From NCBI RefSeq assembly GCF_019059575.1, contig NW_024881593.1:1-64000 (forward strand): a stretch of 64,000 nucleotides of DNA, read 5' to 3'. Below, in pieces: positions 1-13,400 of the stretch. Source of the DNA: Amphibalanus amphitrite (taxonomy: Eukaryota; Arthropoda; Thecostraca; Balanomorpha; Balanidae). The notes under the pieces were generated by a model that made no database searches, was not told the DNA's origin, and saw only the letters and a list, made by a program, of their open reading frames with translations. Position numbers and translations under genes: made by a program. The number at the start of each line of letters is the position of its first letter. The first letter of the stretch is position 1.

Positions 1-69
1 ATAGCAATCGATTCCTCAGGTCAATATCTAGCCGGGTGTCAGATGTGTGCAGACTGTAGCGTATCCCTT

Positions 70-185
70 ATCCCTTAATCGTCCCTTAAAGGACGGGGAG
101 CGTCAAACTACCTCAAGGGTTCGCCTGATCGCCAAAATAAGGGTCACAATTGACGCGCCCCGTCCTTTAAGGGAGGATTAAGGGA
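70..185. repeat. Short inverted-repeat element (MITE-like)
   Basis: The left arm (70-105) reads ATCCCTTAATCGTCCCTTAA and continues to a GTCA. The right arm (151-185) is its near-perfect reverse complement, separated by about 45 bp. The whole could fold into one hairpin. It has no coding capacity. It looks like a miniature inverted-repeat element; no clear target duplication was resolved. Confidence 0.6.
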
Positions 186-1199
186 TGAAGGAGGGGAGTT
201 ATGGCAAAATAAGTGTCATATTCGTGTTCCCCGCCCCCTAATTGACCCCAATAAGCTTTTAAAGCAATTCTGAATCTGACGGCTGACGCTGTATTCGCTG
301 CTGTTGCTGACGCTAACTTCACGGACCTCACGCAACCGCCGTAACCATGACAACATCAGCCGATTGATATCGTGAGCCGGCCGTCGCCCGCCCCCCCCCC
401 CAATCCTCCTCCCTAAACGTCCTGGGTGATTTTCCTGCCCATTTAGACTTTTAAAAAAGTCTCTAGATTTTTCAACTGGTCACTAGATCTGGCAACTGGG
501 GTGACGCCTGCTAAGAGAGTACCCAAATACCTATCCATCAGACATTTGGGGGTGAAAAAATCTGCTCAAACCACAATAAAAAACTTCAATGATGACTGTT
601 ACAATGTTCCTCAGCAAACCAATACCTAAAACAGCCGAATACAGAGAAAATCGCTTATATACGAAAACGAGACAAAATACACGCAATAAACCTGAATTTC
701 GCCGGCTATTTATCTGCGAAAGAGACAATGAAGGCAAAAATAAATGACACAATTTTAAACACAAAATTATATAGCATGGATGGTACACGTCTCAGTGCAG
801 AGGTTTAGTTATTAACGAAATAAAGCTCAATTTACCTCCGATGCCTTCATGTCGGAGCCGACGCACTACCGAAAAGAACGTCTACGGATGTTGTGATACC
901 ATAGAGATGAATAGTGCTGAATTTCGGATGAAAAATGGATTCGCATATTTTAAGCTTTTTTGGGGTGATTTTTAATATTTTCAAAATAATTTATTTTCAC
1001 AAAGCTAGTGAAAAAAGAATATTGTAATCAAGGAAAAGAATACTAGACTAGTAATGGATGAAGAATAGTATGAAGAAAGACAGGTGAGTCTAAAGAAAGG
1101 AAAAATACTTGACGAAATAAATTTGGTAGCACTGTCTCAGTACGCGCGGAATTCATATTTGACGCACGCGTGACCTTTCGTTGACTATTTTGTTGTTTA
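186..1199. other. Non-coding upstream of RFC3
   Basis: AT-rich sequence with a poly-C run near 390-402. I see no coding region or recognisable repeat here. The short open frames lack composition or motif support. Confidence 0.5.
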
Positions 1200-1325
1200 C
1201 ATTTGAGTGCTGCGGTATATAGAGGGCCTTGAGTACTGCGCTCGGTTTTCCCCTCTCATACCAATACTTGGGTTATTTTACGTATTTTTTATTTAAATTC
1301 AGGCACCTTTTACGTTGAAGCCAAG
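1200..1325 (+). promoter_or_regulatory. Putative RFC3 core promoter and 5'UTR
   Basis: A TATATA-like element lies at about 1215-1221, some 105 bp before the RFC3 start codon. A pyrimidine-rich stretch (TTTTCCCCTCTC, about 1245-1257) follows at a distance suitable for a transcription start. This is an inference from spacing and base content only. Confidence 0.35.
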
Positions 1326-1412
1326 ATGAGTCTGTGGGTAGACAAGCATCGACCAACAAGTCTTGGCAAGCTAGACTATCATAATGGACAAGCTTCTAGG
1401 CTCTCAAAACTT
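1326..1412 (+). CDS. RFC3: RFC3 exon 1
   Basis: Encodes residues 1-29, ending in SRLSKL, phase 0. The donor is a perfect GTAAGT. Confidence 0.93.
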
Positions 1413-4400
1413 GTAAGTTATGGATAACCCGTTTTTTTTACCTTTTTTACTTAGGTACCTAGGTACTCACCCACGTTCATGTCATTGTCTGTGTTGTTTT
1501 GCATTATCAGTTTTTCCTTTTCATGCTGAAATTTTTTCCTGGTTGATCCATTGGAGCGGGGCGGCGAGGGGGACGCCATGAAATTAAGGCATTTTCCGGC
1601 CTTGTCCACTTCCAGTTTTCCAGTTATAATTTTAATTTGAAGTTAAATGTATGGCTGGTTGGCTGCAGTATGGTCATCCTGGGTCTAGCATGGCCCTCTT
1701 GTGGCAGTTACCAGCTCAGCTGGCTGAATGTAGTGACTGGGATTAAACATTCAGATTTCTGACCAAAAACTCGCTGCTGCCTGCCACAATGGTGCAAGAT
1801 TGCAGCCTTATCCAACAGGCCACTTGGAGAATATTGTGTCTCCTGTGTATTTTTTCTTGAACGTCAATGCGCCCGCAGAGCAGATCACCACTGCACTATG
1901 ACTATATTGGGCCCACCCCAGTGCACCACACTATGGTAAATCAGTTCTCAGTGCGAACGGAATTGTTTGAGCGCCTTGGGTCATTCTTGTCTAGAACCTC
2001 TTGTGGAAAATAGACCAGATGAAATACTCGCACCAAGAAAAGAGTGAAAGCTGCAGCAAGAATCACTTACCAGGCTGGGCACTGAGAGCATACTACATCA
2101 CTTAAGACAAAAGATTTATGAATTTTAATGTTTCTTGACCTTCCCTCCATTATTCCCTGCTTTCTGTTATAACAAGCTTTGTGGCATGTGCCATACCCCC
2201 GATCTTTTGACGACATACTTCTCCGCGCAGGTGAAAAGTGGCGACTTTCCACATCTGCTGGTGTACGGCCCCTCGGGCGCCGGGAAGAAGACTCGCGTCA
2301 TGTGCCTCCTGAGGGAGCTGTACGGTGCCGGGGTGGACAAACTCAGGATAGAGCACCAGCATTTCGAGGTGCGGCCCGACAGCAATTAACACCTTCGTAC
2401 GATTGAGGTGGTTGATGCATCTTTTTATGATTTTTTTGTATGCATTTCACTTCATTTTCACTGTCGCTGCTAGTGTAAATGGTGGTTTGAACTACACTGT
2501 AAGCCCCCGTCATGGAAATCTTATCTTTATGATAATTTTTCTGATTTCTCATTATTTTTTAGACGCCAATGACCGATAAATCCTGATCGCCCCATAAGCC
2601 GTGCCCTCCTCACATTTGACCGTCACACCTCTCGCCCAGACGCCGTCAAAGCGTAAGATCGAGATCGTCACAGTGGCGAGCAACTATCACATCGAGGTGA
2701 ACCCGAGTGACGCCGGCAACAACGACCGCGTGGTGATCCAGGAGCTGCTGAAGACGGTGGCGCAGACGCACCAGCTCAACGCCGACAGCCAGCGCGACTT
2801 CAAAGGTACTCGGGGAGACCCGACGGAGACGAGGACAGGGAGCTAAACTGGAATGGATTTGATGCTGGCCAAAGGGCGGAGTTATATTGAAATATGCGGC
2901 GTTTTTCGGTGGTTTGTATTATGTTTGGAATGCGTGAAGCGTTTACCGCACGTTCTCCGCTTCCCGTTATGAAACTGATACAGGCGAATATACACATGGT
3001 CGTAATCGTACGTTTGTTACGCTTCTCAACTGCAGTGAGTGCCTTCCGATGTCAGCGGTCCATTCCTTGCTCTCAGTGATTCATAAAAGCATTTTATGGG
3101 GGCAGCAATTTAACCTCAGTTGTCCTCTCTCCTCCCTCAGTTGTAATAGTCACGGAGGCGGACCGGCTGACCAAGGACGCGCAGCACGGTCTGCGGCGCA
3201 CCATGGAGAAGTACATGTCCACGTGCCGGATCATCCTGGTTGCCAACAGCAGCAGCCAGGTGATCCCGGCCATCCGCAGCCGGTGCCTGGCCGTGCGCGT
3301 GCCGGCGCCCTCGCACCAGCAGATCACCGACGTGCTGCACGTGAGTAACGCCGCCGCGAGGCGCGGGCTGGGGTCCAGGGGCTGAGCGGACGTCCTACTG
3401 AGCCCGGGTTGTGGCGGTGGTTGCATTTCTGAGAATCGTTGGTGGACCTGGAGCGAACCTCAGCGTCATCTTTAGCCTGCGGGTACATCGAGTGATGCTT
3501 TCCTGGGCAGGTGGCGCTGCCGCTTTCGTTGACTTCTAAACCCTGCTGTCGTCATCTGTTGAGCTTGTTAGTTATACAGGCATATCTGCTTTAGGTTGTT
3601 GCCGTGTAAGCACTAGGCAAGTAGGAGATGGTATTCTGCGAGGAGACAATGACTGTAGACGGTTCGTGACACCAATTGATGAGACAACTGCTGGTAATTG
3701 ACGGGCTTTATCGATCGTATAAACCTGATTTTCTGATCCATGATAAATGTAAACAATCACCAAATGCTTGTGAGTCACCAGCGCCAACTGTAGGCATTGA
3801 TGCCTAGTTGATCCTACTTTCATGCTGATTCCAGTCCATATAAGTTTAGCTCGATGCCAGTTTGTTTACGAGTGTACCGTGGTACCGCCGACAATTCTCA
3901 CCTCCTGCCCCTGACGGGCAGATCAATGACCTCCCCTGACGGCACACCAGTGACCTCTCGCTAACGGCCGGTCGCTGTCCCTCTCCGCAGGCCGTCTGCA
4001 AGAAGGAGGGTCTGGCGCTGCCGTCCGAGCTGGCACAGCGGATCGCGGAGAAGAGTGGCAGGAACCTGCGACGGGCGCTGCTCATGTGTGAGACGTGCCG
4101 CGTGCAACAGTGAGTACCGAGACGCCCGCCTGTTCGCAGACATACGACGCATACGTGGGAAGGGTGTGTGCGTGGCGTTATCTCACTCCTCAGTCCTCTT
4201 AGACCTCTGTGTACATACTGAGGTCTGTTACTGTATGTTCGGTATACAATGGGGTATGCATTATAAATGCAATAATCCATCGTAGCATGTTCGTTGCATC
4301 AGGTCACTGACGTGCGTACCCTGCGAGAAGCCACCAACAGTGATGTTCGACCGTTGACTGAATGTGTCACTGTCACAGCGTCCCGGTGAACCGATGTGAC

Positions 4401-7400
4401 GCTTGACAGGACCGTGTCGCCTCCTGTCACCTCCGCCCCCCTCCCCTCCCCCGACCCCACCCACGTGCCGTGACTGACGGAGGACCGATTTAGGTCACCC
4501 GAGACCAAGTGGCACCTGTTCAGGATCAGAATTATTCCCCCTCCCTGTACCTGGCGTTGCTCAAGATTACCAGGGGGGGGGGGGGTCCTAGTACGGCTGA
4601 TTTGCACATACTTGGGGAGGGGAAGAAGGCACCGATTCAAAGGAGATAAGGAGATGTATGTTAAATGTTGGGGCATTCAAGAGTAATTGAAATGAACTTG
4701 AGAGATTTGGAGAGGAAAATCAAATGTATGCTTGCATATTTTTTTTTTCGTAATTAACGGACATGAGTTTAGCCGGTCCCGTAGCTCAGTTGGTTAGAGC
4801 GTTGGACTCCGCGTGGTGAGAGCACGCGTTCCCGGTTATGACAGTCCGGGTTCGAAGCGCGACGGGCGCTCGACATTTATGGGCCTCCTGACAGGTATGG
4901 TTGCGGTTGGTGGCAGGCCGTAGCCAGGCGAAGTCAGCGAGGGGACCGGCCGTGCGCGGCTTTGTGCGCACGTTAAACTTTGGACTCTAAATTCTGCCAT
5001 AGAATCGGAATTGCGCGATCGGAGGGTAGAGAGCAGGGTCATCGCAACAAGCTTCGCTTAGCGGTGGCTCTGTCCTTGTGAATCCTTCCCATCAAAAGGT
5101 TCGGACTAAATTTATAAAAAAAAATGAGTTATTGTAGGTCATCGAAGCGTACTCATACGCCGACGCAGACGCTGCTGATGAAGTTTGTCAGCTATTCTAT
5201 GGCAAATAAGTCATCAAAATAAAAAGTTACTTTTAATGTCCTGGCTCGGGTACTGATTGCTCCCTAATGACGATTTTTTATGTGCGATGAAAATGGCAAG
5301 TATTTCGGCGTCACCGTTTGCACCCATAAAAAGTTCGTAATATTTTTACACTTCCTCATATCTGGCGCGGATTAGAACGGACCTTGAAGAGTATAAAGTA
5401 TGAGCATCAGCCTTTCATTCTCGTGCCACTTCCTCATCCTGATTTGACTTTAATTTGACAGTTTCATCTCTGACTCAGACCCGATTCCTCTGCGCTATCC
5501 CTGACCTAAAGCTTTGCATTGTAATACTGCTAGTCGGAATAACCGGTTGTGTGGTCATTCAGCCTTCGTACGGTAGCGTTCCCCTTGCTTCTTCAGTGGC
5601 TCTTAGCTGAACGGCGAGCGAAGCTACCCCAGACTTGTGAACCAAATGCGCGATGAAAGACGAGTGGTTGCTGTTTGTATGCTTCAGTGACGTAAAAATA
5701 GCTTCAAAGATGCCGCTTGTTTAGTCGTCCTCCTTCATTTGGACCTCCGGCTTCCGTAGCGTCGGCGTAAACTTTTCTTCGGCAAGATGGGACGTAGATA
5801 ATTGAGGAACCTAACCGGTCAGAAGGACAAAAATGAATTTCCTTATATTTTTTTTTTTTTCACCATTAAGGCGCGGAAGCTGCAGTGACGTTAAAACGTT
5901 GGCCGGGGTTTGCTGACGATGATTATTTGGTTCTTGATAGAAAATTGTGCAGTCTCCATATAGCACAGGCTGGCGTTGAAGACACACAGGGGGACCTGTC
6001 GCATTTCGATGACTTTGGGACACCTGTATTTACCACTGACTGGATGTGCAATTTGCTGCTACAGATATTGCTCTGTAGATAAAGGCATTTATGAATGTTA
6101 CGACGGTACAAAATGCTCAATCATTTATGATTCTATCAATATATCTTCACTTTTTTGGTACGTAAAAAGCAGACATGGGATGCACCATGCATCATGCACT
6201 TTGTCCACCGTGCACCCGGTTGCACGGGCGTGCACCAGTCCATTAGCGCGCTCAGAGTCGACGCCACTGCGCTCCTAGCCACAGTTCGGGGCTGGTGGAA
6301 TGACTCGGCGAGTTTGGAGCGACCGCCGCTGATGGTCAGATGGATAATCGGCCTGGTATGAGCGCGGGGGCAGCGGGGGAGGGCTGGCAGGGCGGGGATC
6401 GGTGGCAGGTCGTCTAGATCTGATCCGGGCGGGGTAGTGCCGCGGGAGGGTTAAATCCCGGCCGGTCAGTGGTTAGTGTTGGTCATTGGCCAGCCGTTAA
6501 CGGATACTTCTGGTTGGATATCCCCGCAGCGCAATATCCAACCGGTGCTTGCTGCTATAAGTCAATGGAGGATAATATGGTCAACCTGGGAATGTTTTAT
6601 GACTAAGAATCTATTTTTCATGACGTGATCAGTTACCATATGAAGGAAATTTCCTTGTCAGCTGCAGCGTAGTCAGCCCGAGTCAACCACGTCCTCTGAA
6701 AGAACTTTATTACATGACAGTCAAAAATGTTAACTATGATTTAGCTCCTCATCGGACTTCGATTTCTAAAGTTTATGCGATATGTTTTACTGTAGTGTAG
6801 GTAGTGTGAATGATTTGATATATGTAATAGTTATATAACCGTATGACTCGTGTCGTACAGAAATTGAATTTATTGCCAATCATGCCCGTTCTGTCGAAAA
6901 GGAGCCGTCGCTTCAGAGGTGATTGCTTGTTAGTTTGGTTCAACGGTACACTACAGCCTAGTCAAAACTAAAAGGCCTTTCTGTTGTGATGTAACTTCCC
7001 ACTCCCATTTAGAGAGAAGACGAGGCAAAAAATTTGTCAAAGTTGGTTGCGTGGTCAATTATTCACCGGATGATCAACTTCTCACCGTGAGAGTGTCAGT
7101 GGTTCAAAGGTATGTGCATTGCCAAAGTACCAGTAGGGTAGCCTGGGGCAAGACGCCCCAGATAATTTATTTTGCTACATAAATTTTGTCCCACATCACC
7201 TGAAAGGCCAAATTTGTGCTCAATGCGTTCTTTGGACATTTTACTTTAAATTGCACCCCTCAAATTGATTCACTTATGATCGGACTCCAAGCTAGGAAGT
7301 GATTTGTGAAGCAACTGCAAATGGGGCATTTTGCCCCAACCCCAGGGCAAAACGCCCCACGGCCTGGGGCAAGTAGCCCCATACCTTAGATTAAAGATTT

Positions 7401-10400
7401 AACATGGTAGTTGGCTAAATCTTATGTGAGAGGTCCGTTAGACCTCTGGAGGCACGGCACTGAAGTTAGCACATTCCATCCTTTCAGGTGCTCAGCATAT
7501 GACACTGTTGTATGAGCAGGTTTTTCACCTACCTCATAAGACCAAATAATAAATTATTGCAATGCAAATGTTAACAAAATACTTCCTTTGCCATCCAGTT
7601 GCTGAGAAAAATACACATAAAGGCATAGAAACTTACTGTTCGCCAGCTACCGAACATTAGAAAGTGGGTAGCCCCAACAACACAAGAGGTAAAACGCCCC
7701 AGGGGCTTTTTGCCCCGCGACCTTCTGGGGCGTTTTACCCCATCACGTAGTTCGGTCAGAGAACAACGCCTTGCACTCCAGTAAGACATAATTTAACACG
7801 AACCAACCCGGCATGATAAGCGTCAGACAATAGTTGTTCAAAATACATAAAAGTCGTTAACCTAATGTGGACCATAAAAGAACGCCATGATTCATAATCT
7901 GACAACAAAACATAAAAATCACTCAAAAAACACATTTTTAGCTATATCTCCCGAAAGAGTCATCACAATTTCTTTCCAGTCTGCTCATATAATGATCATA
8001 TAGTGCACGTTTTATAGAAGGGGCGTTCCACGACAAATCGACATATAAAAAATTAAATTTGCACCCTCATATTTTATTTTTCGTTGAAAACTGGTGTAAG
8101 GGGTTGTGATGGGCAGGGAAGCCAGCTGTGGCAAGGATTTTTTTTCTCCGAACAACGGCTTCCGAGATATAGCCTCGGGCAATTCCTGGAGGTCGCGCTG
8201 CAGCCCTATGTTTGGCGGCCTATAACTAAAAAACTATTGGTTTTCTACGATAAAAACTTTATATGGTTCAACTCACAATCAGACAACAAACATTTTGGCT
8301 ATCTCGGATTTTCATTTTTTGAAAATTTTGATCACGTGACCTTTTGACCTATTATTCGAAGAGTGACCTTGATATTTTCCCCACTGAAAGTTGCAATTTT
8401 GTCTGATGACGATTAAAGCCTTATCGATTGTCATTCATATGCGAAAATAAAAAAAAGTGGATATCGCCCTGCGTTGACCTCAGATCAGGTCATTTTTATG
8501 ACCTGTCCATTATTACGAGCGGGAGCGACAGTGAGATCTCGAGAATAAAGCAAGATAGCGACAAGTGGTAAACGTTGCAGGGTACAAACGGATAAGGTCT
8601 ATAATTTTTACTGAGGTCATTTTCAGGTCAGGTCAAAGATGACGTCACAGGAGCAAAAAGGAAGTCAAAATTGCGGCACTACATATATATGAAGTTTTTC
8701 TCTAATAACTTTCAAGGTATCCCAGCTAGGAACAAACCAATAGCACCATCGTGATCCTCTCGTCGATCCGCATCGAAAGATATGTATGTTGACCTCGAAA
8801 GGTCGAAAGGTCAAAAGTTGACCTTAGGTCACGTGACGAGCGGGAGCGACAGCGAGATCTCGAGAATAAAGCAAGATAGCGACAAGCGGTAAACGGTGCA
8901 GGGTACACACGGATAAGGTCTATAATTTTTACTTAGGTCATTTTCAGGTCAGGTCAAAGATGACGTCACAGGAGCAAAAAGGAAGTCGAAATTGCGGCAC
9001 TACATATATATGAAGTTTTTCTCGAATAACTTCCAAGGTATCCCAGCTAGGAACAAACCAATAGCACCATCGTGATCCTCTCGTCGATCCGCATCGAAAG
9101 ATATGTATGTTGACCTCGAAAGGTCGAAAGGTCAAAAGTTGACCTAAGGTCACGTGACCTAAGGTCAACTTTTGACCTTTCGACCTTTCGAGGTCAACAT
9201 ACATATGTTTCGATACGGATCGACGAGAGGATCACGATGGTGATATTAATTTGTTCCTAGCTGGGATACCTTGAAAGTTATTCGAGAAAAACTTCATATA
9301 TATGTAGTGCCGCAATTTCGACTTCCTTTTTGCGCCTGTGACGTCATCTTTGACCTGACCTGAAAATGACCTCAGTAAAAATTATAGACCTTATCCGTGT
9401 GTACCCTGCACCGTTTACCGCTTGTCGCTATCTTGCTTTATTCTCGAGATCTCGCTGTCGCTCCCGCTCGTAATAATGGACAGGTCATAAAAATGACCTG
9501 ACCTGAGGTCAACGCAGGGCTATATCCACTTTTTTTATTTTCGCATATGAATGACAATTGATAAGGCTTTAATCGTCATCAGACAAAATTGCAACTTTCA
9601 GTGGGGAAAATATCAAGGTCACTTCGAAAAATATGTCAAAAGGTCACGTGATCAAAATTTTCAAAAATTGAAAATCCGAGATAGCCAAAATGTTTGTTGG
9701 CTGATTGTGAGTTGAACCATATAAAGTTTTTATCGTAGAAAACCAATAGTTTTTGAGTTATAGGCCGCCAAACATAGGGCTGCAGCGCGACCTCCAGGAA
9801 TTGCCCGAGGCTATATCTCGGAAACCGTTGTTCTAAGAAAAAAATTCTTGTCACAGCTGGCTTCCCCGCCCATCACAACCCATTAGACCAATTTTAAGCA
9901 AAAAATAAAATATGAGGGTGCAGGGCACTTGTCGATTTGTCGTGGAACGCCCCAGAAGAGATGATGTTTCCCCAGAACCCTGCCAGTTCCGAGAAACATC
10001 GGTGAGGCGTTTTACCTCGGCGGGGCGACTTGCCCCGGTCTACCCTACCTATCAGTTGGTGTTAGTCATCAAACGACAGATCACTGCTGTGTAGCCTTGA
10101 GCCGTTGAACTGCGCAACTAGCTCAGACGAAAACACACGACCGTTTCCGTCCTTCCGAGGCTCGATAGCACGTGTGAGCTTATGACAGACAATAGTTTCA
10201 CTCTCACACCTACTATTCATCAATCCCGTGTTTGCCAACCTTGTTATCATTTGCCGTATTCTCCCTCCTGCCAGCCGAAACTCCACATGTGTCGTGTCGG
10301 ATCTGCATTGTGACTGACAGCCGCTGTCGAATCAAAACCGGACGAGCGGGGAACCGGGGGCGTCCGCGCGGCGCGGCGAGGTCGTGACGCAATGCCCCCC

Positions 10401-13400
10401 TCACCGCCCCCCCCCCGGCCCGTTCACGGCAGCTCACCTGGGCGGCGGCCCGGCACCGGTATGTGCATCTACTGGCCAGAACGGCCGAGAGAGAGCACCT
10501 CCCGTTTTCAAGGTTGGCCCGTGCCGCGCCGCGCCGCTCTGGGAGGGAGCGGCGCCCCGCTCGCTCGCGGCGCCGCCTGCCCCTCTGTCGGCGCCGGCGC
10601 TCTGCCGTTCGGCGGCACCGCTCGGTGGGCGCGGGGTGGGGAAGAGAGGGGGTAAAGTGGGGCATATTTCGCGACAGGGACGGCGTCCCAGACGCGTATG
10701 CACCATGTCGTCGAGCTGTTTGTGTCCTGTTTGGGTTGGCCCAGCCCGCCGGCGGTCTCCCCGCGACCTCTACTGCTGTCCTCACGGCCGGCGAATTTTC
10801 CCGATTTTTGTGACATCCCCGGCTCCGCGCTATGCTGGAAGCCTTCATGACTCGGTGGGACCCGTCAGCGGCGAGTTTTCCGTCGCCGTCGGCGCCGTCA
10901 CAGCTGGATTCTTGACGGGTGGCGGTGAGAGACACGGCGGCCCGGGCCGGTCACGGTCAGCCTCATCCGAGGATGGACGGGCGTCGGGCCGGCGCCGGCG
11001 TCACGTGATCCGGCCCGTCGGCCGGCGGCGGGACCACGTGATCACCGGCGGCGGCGGACGACGCGGCGCGGGTAGAGCTGCGGCGGTAGTGGAGCCGCCC
11101 GCCGGCATTCATAGCCGGGACGTGGCCGGGGGTTAGCGGTCGGCCACCTGTCCGTTTGCCGCCATTCAGTCGAGCAGCCCGCCTGGAAGACACGCCGTCG
11201 GCACGGGACCTGTCCACGGTCGCTCCGCGAGAGGGCGCCGCCGCTCGTCTGTAGCCAAGAGCCGGTTCTGGCCGAGTGTGTCGGCGTGGGCCGCGTGAGC
11301 TGGACGCAGTGACCGGCGGACGGAGCGCGCGCGCTGCCGCGGCTCGGGATTTACTGTGGAATCTGTGCTGCAGGGCTGGTCATACCGGCAAGAGTGTGCT
11401 TTGTTGTAGCAAGTCTTGCTGTTCGGAGGGTCGACCGACTCCGATGAAGGTATGTAATTTTAGCTACTTTTGTTTACATGCACCGTTGACGTTCAGTTTG
11501 TGTTTCCAGGCTGGCTACTGTGTCCGGCGGAGAGGCATGTCCGTGTTTGTCATTGGTGTTTGTCTTCCTTGTTTGTCCGTGTTGCTCGTGTTTGTTTGTC
11601 TGTGTTGTGTACGTTATTCACTTTGTCGGCATTTGCCGTGCTATCATGTTTGACCATGCTTTTCGTGTTTGTCCGGTGATATGTTCATTGTCTATGGACT
11701 TTTCCCGCGCTGTCTATGATGACACTGTTGGCTAGTGGGTGGGGTCGTCTGGCTAGGCTCCCTCGGTGCTGCTCCGTCTACACCAGGGCGGGCCACTCCC
11801 ACTCTGGGCCGAGCAGTGCGCAGTAATTCTGTAGTCGAGACTGGAACGAACGGTCCCGTAACTTTGCAGCGTCTGAGCGTGGCCGGCGGCGTCAAGGGCG
11901 CTGGTGCACCACGTCACCGGCGGAAAACGACTACGGAATGCCGACCGTGCCGCCTTTGAGAGAGGGAGATACATGTAGTTACTAGTTCTAGTTAACTGCA
12001 GGCGTAGCTGCCCTCGGCCTTGAATTCGTGAACCCTAGATGTCGCGATTGAAACATCGATTTGCTTCAAACGATAAGTGTTTTTTTATTGGCGACTGCTC
12101 TACCTAAATTCTGGATAAGATCTTGTTCAGGAAGTAATTTTATTATTTTGACCTTCACCAGAGTAGTGGGGTACTTATTTTTGCCGCATTGATTCCCTCA
12201 CTTTTTTAGTGTTTTTATCAGCAAAACATACGTGGTGTCATTACCAGTGCAATGTTGTTATTTCTGCTAAGCTCTATGGCTCACATTAGATCACTAGATT
12301 CCGGCAATGCAGCCTTAGAGCTTTGGGTGATCCTATTCAGAAAGTATGCGTTCTCTTGCCAAATTTATGCCCAGCTGACCTCAGGATCGGCTTTGTCATC
12401 GTGTCGGGTACAGACCGGTTCCTATGGCGATGTGTCGTGGTGGGATGGTTTTACAAAGATGTATGTTTTTTGCACATTTATGTGCTAATGTATCTTTTGT
12501 ACGTACATGACAAGTGTAGGGGTTTCTATAGCAAGGCTGCGTATGCATATGCATTACACACATTCAAACTTAGAGGCTCCTCTCTGATATTGCTTTGTTC
12601 GCCTTGTCCGTTGTCCGTTGAACATCGTAAAAACGCATTGCTACTGAAAGGCTCAGTTGCCGATCTGTCGACGAGTGTTAACTGTCGACGGTTAGCGCTC
12701 ATCAGACCCGGTAGACATTGGCGTCTGTCCGAGAGAGGCAGGACAAGGTGTGCAGTCAGTGCACTCTGCTCGCGCCTCTAACGCAGCCTGTCTACGACGC
12801 CAAATATTGACCGAGACCCAGCCAGACAATCAAACAGTAGCGGAAATCCAATTGCGTTCGACAGGAACGCAGAGATTGTGAGCATTCCAGGCTTCTAGGT
12901 GTCAAACGTTAGAATAGAGCTCAAACAATGAAAGTCAGCCGCTAAGTGCTATTACAGTGACATTTACTTTACCGTACGTACTTTTGCACGCTCCGTGCCC
13001 GGGCACCGTTATAATGTGACCAACGATCACCATCCGACTCTTCATTGACCAGACTTGTCGCCGCTTGGACTTGCGCCCGGTCTCAGGTCCAGTCCATGTG
13101 ACATTTGTACCTAATGTTTATGCTGATACGCTGTCTCCAGTCGTCCCTGTTTGTCATTGATTGTGTTCCTTATTTCGGAACTAAACTTTGCTTATGTTAT
13201 GCGGTTGAAAAGTATCATATGCTCTTGGTCGTGGCACGTGGGTTGTAGATAGTAGTGGTTCGTTGCACTTCTGACCAATATCCTGTGAGAGTTGACCTTG
13301 ATAACACATATGTGTCTATCTCTGACATCCTGTGCAGTGCACGGCTCTGTGCTGCATCGGCCTCTGATTTTCGGTCCGTATTTTCGGTGTATGCGTGTTT

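Larger units (their letters stand above)
7136..10045. mobile_element. TIR element with TA target site, host of a nested foldback
   Basis: The left end GGGTAGCCTGGGGCAAGACG (7136) and the right end CTTGCCCCGGTCTACCC (to 10045) are imperfect inverted repeats, each flanked by TA. Subterminal GGGGCAAAACGCCCC-like inverted motifs recur at 7320-7380, 7690-7740 and 9997-10035. After removing the nested 8020-9953 insertion it is about 975 bp long. No transposase is visible, so it is non-autonomous. Confidence 0.55.

Noticed and set aside
4777..4860. Functional tRNA gene
   Set aside because: The A and B boxes are present, but the anticodon and T stems do not pair, the spacing is too long, and an A-tail and target duplication show a SINE.
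8084..9854. Related open frames in both arms of the foldback element
   Set aside because: They are the same sequence seen in each inverted arm; no coding signature, and the frame is not conserved in full between arms.
10213..11136. Long open frames on both strands (240 and 250 codons) in the CpG island
   Set aside because: At this GC level stop codons are rare, the frames overlap on opposite strands, and the proteins are Arg/Pro/Gly-rich without domains. The region is better explained as a promoter.
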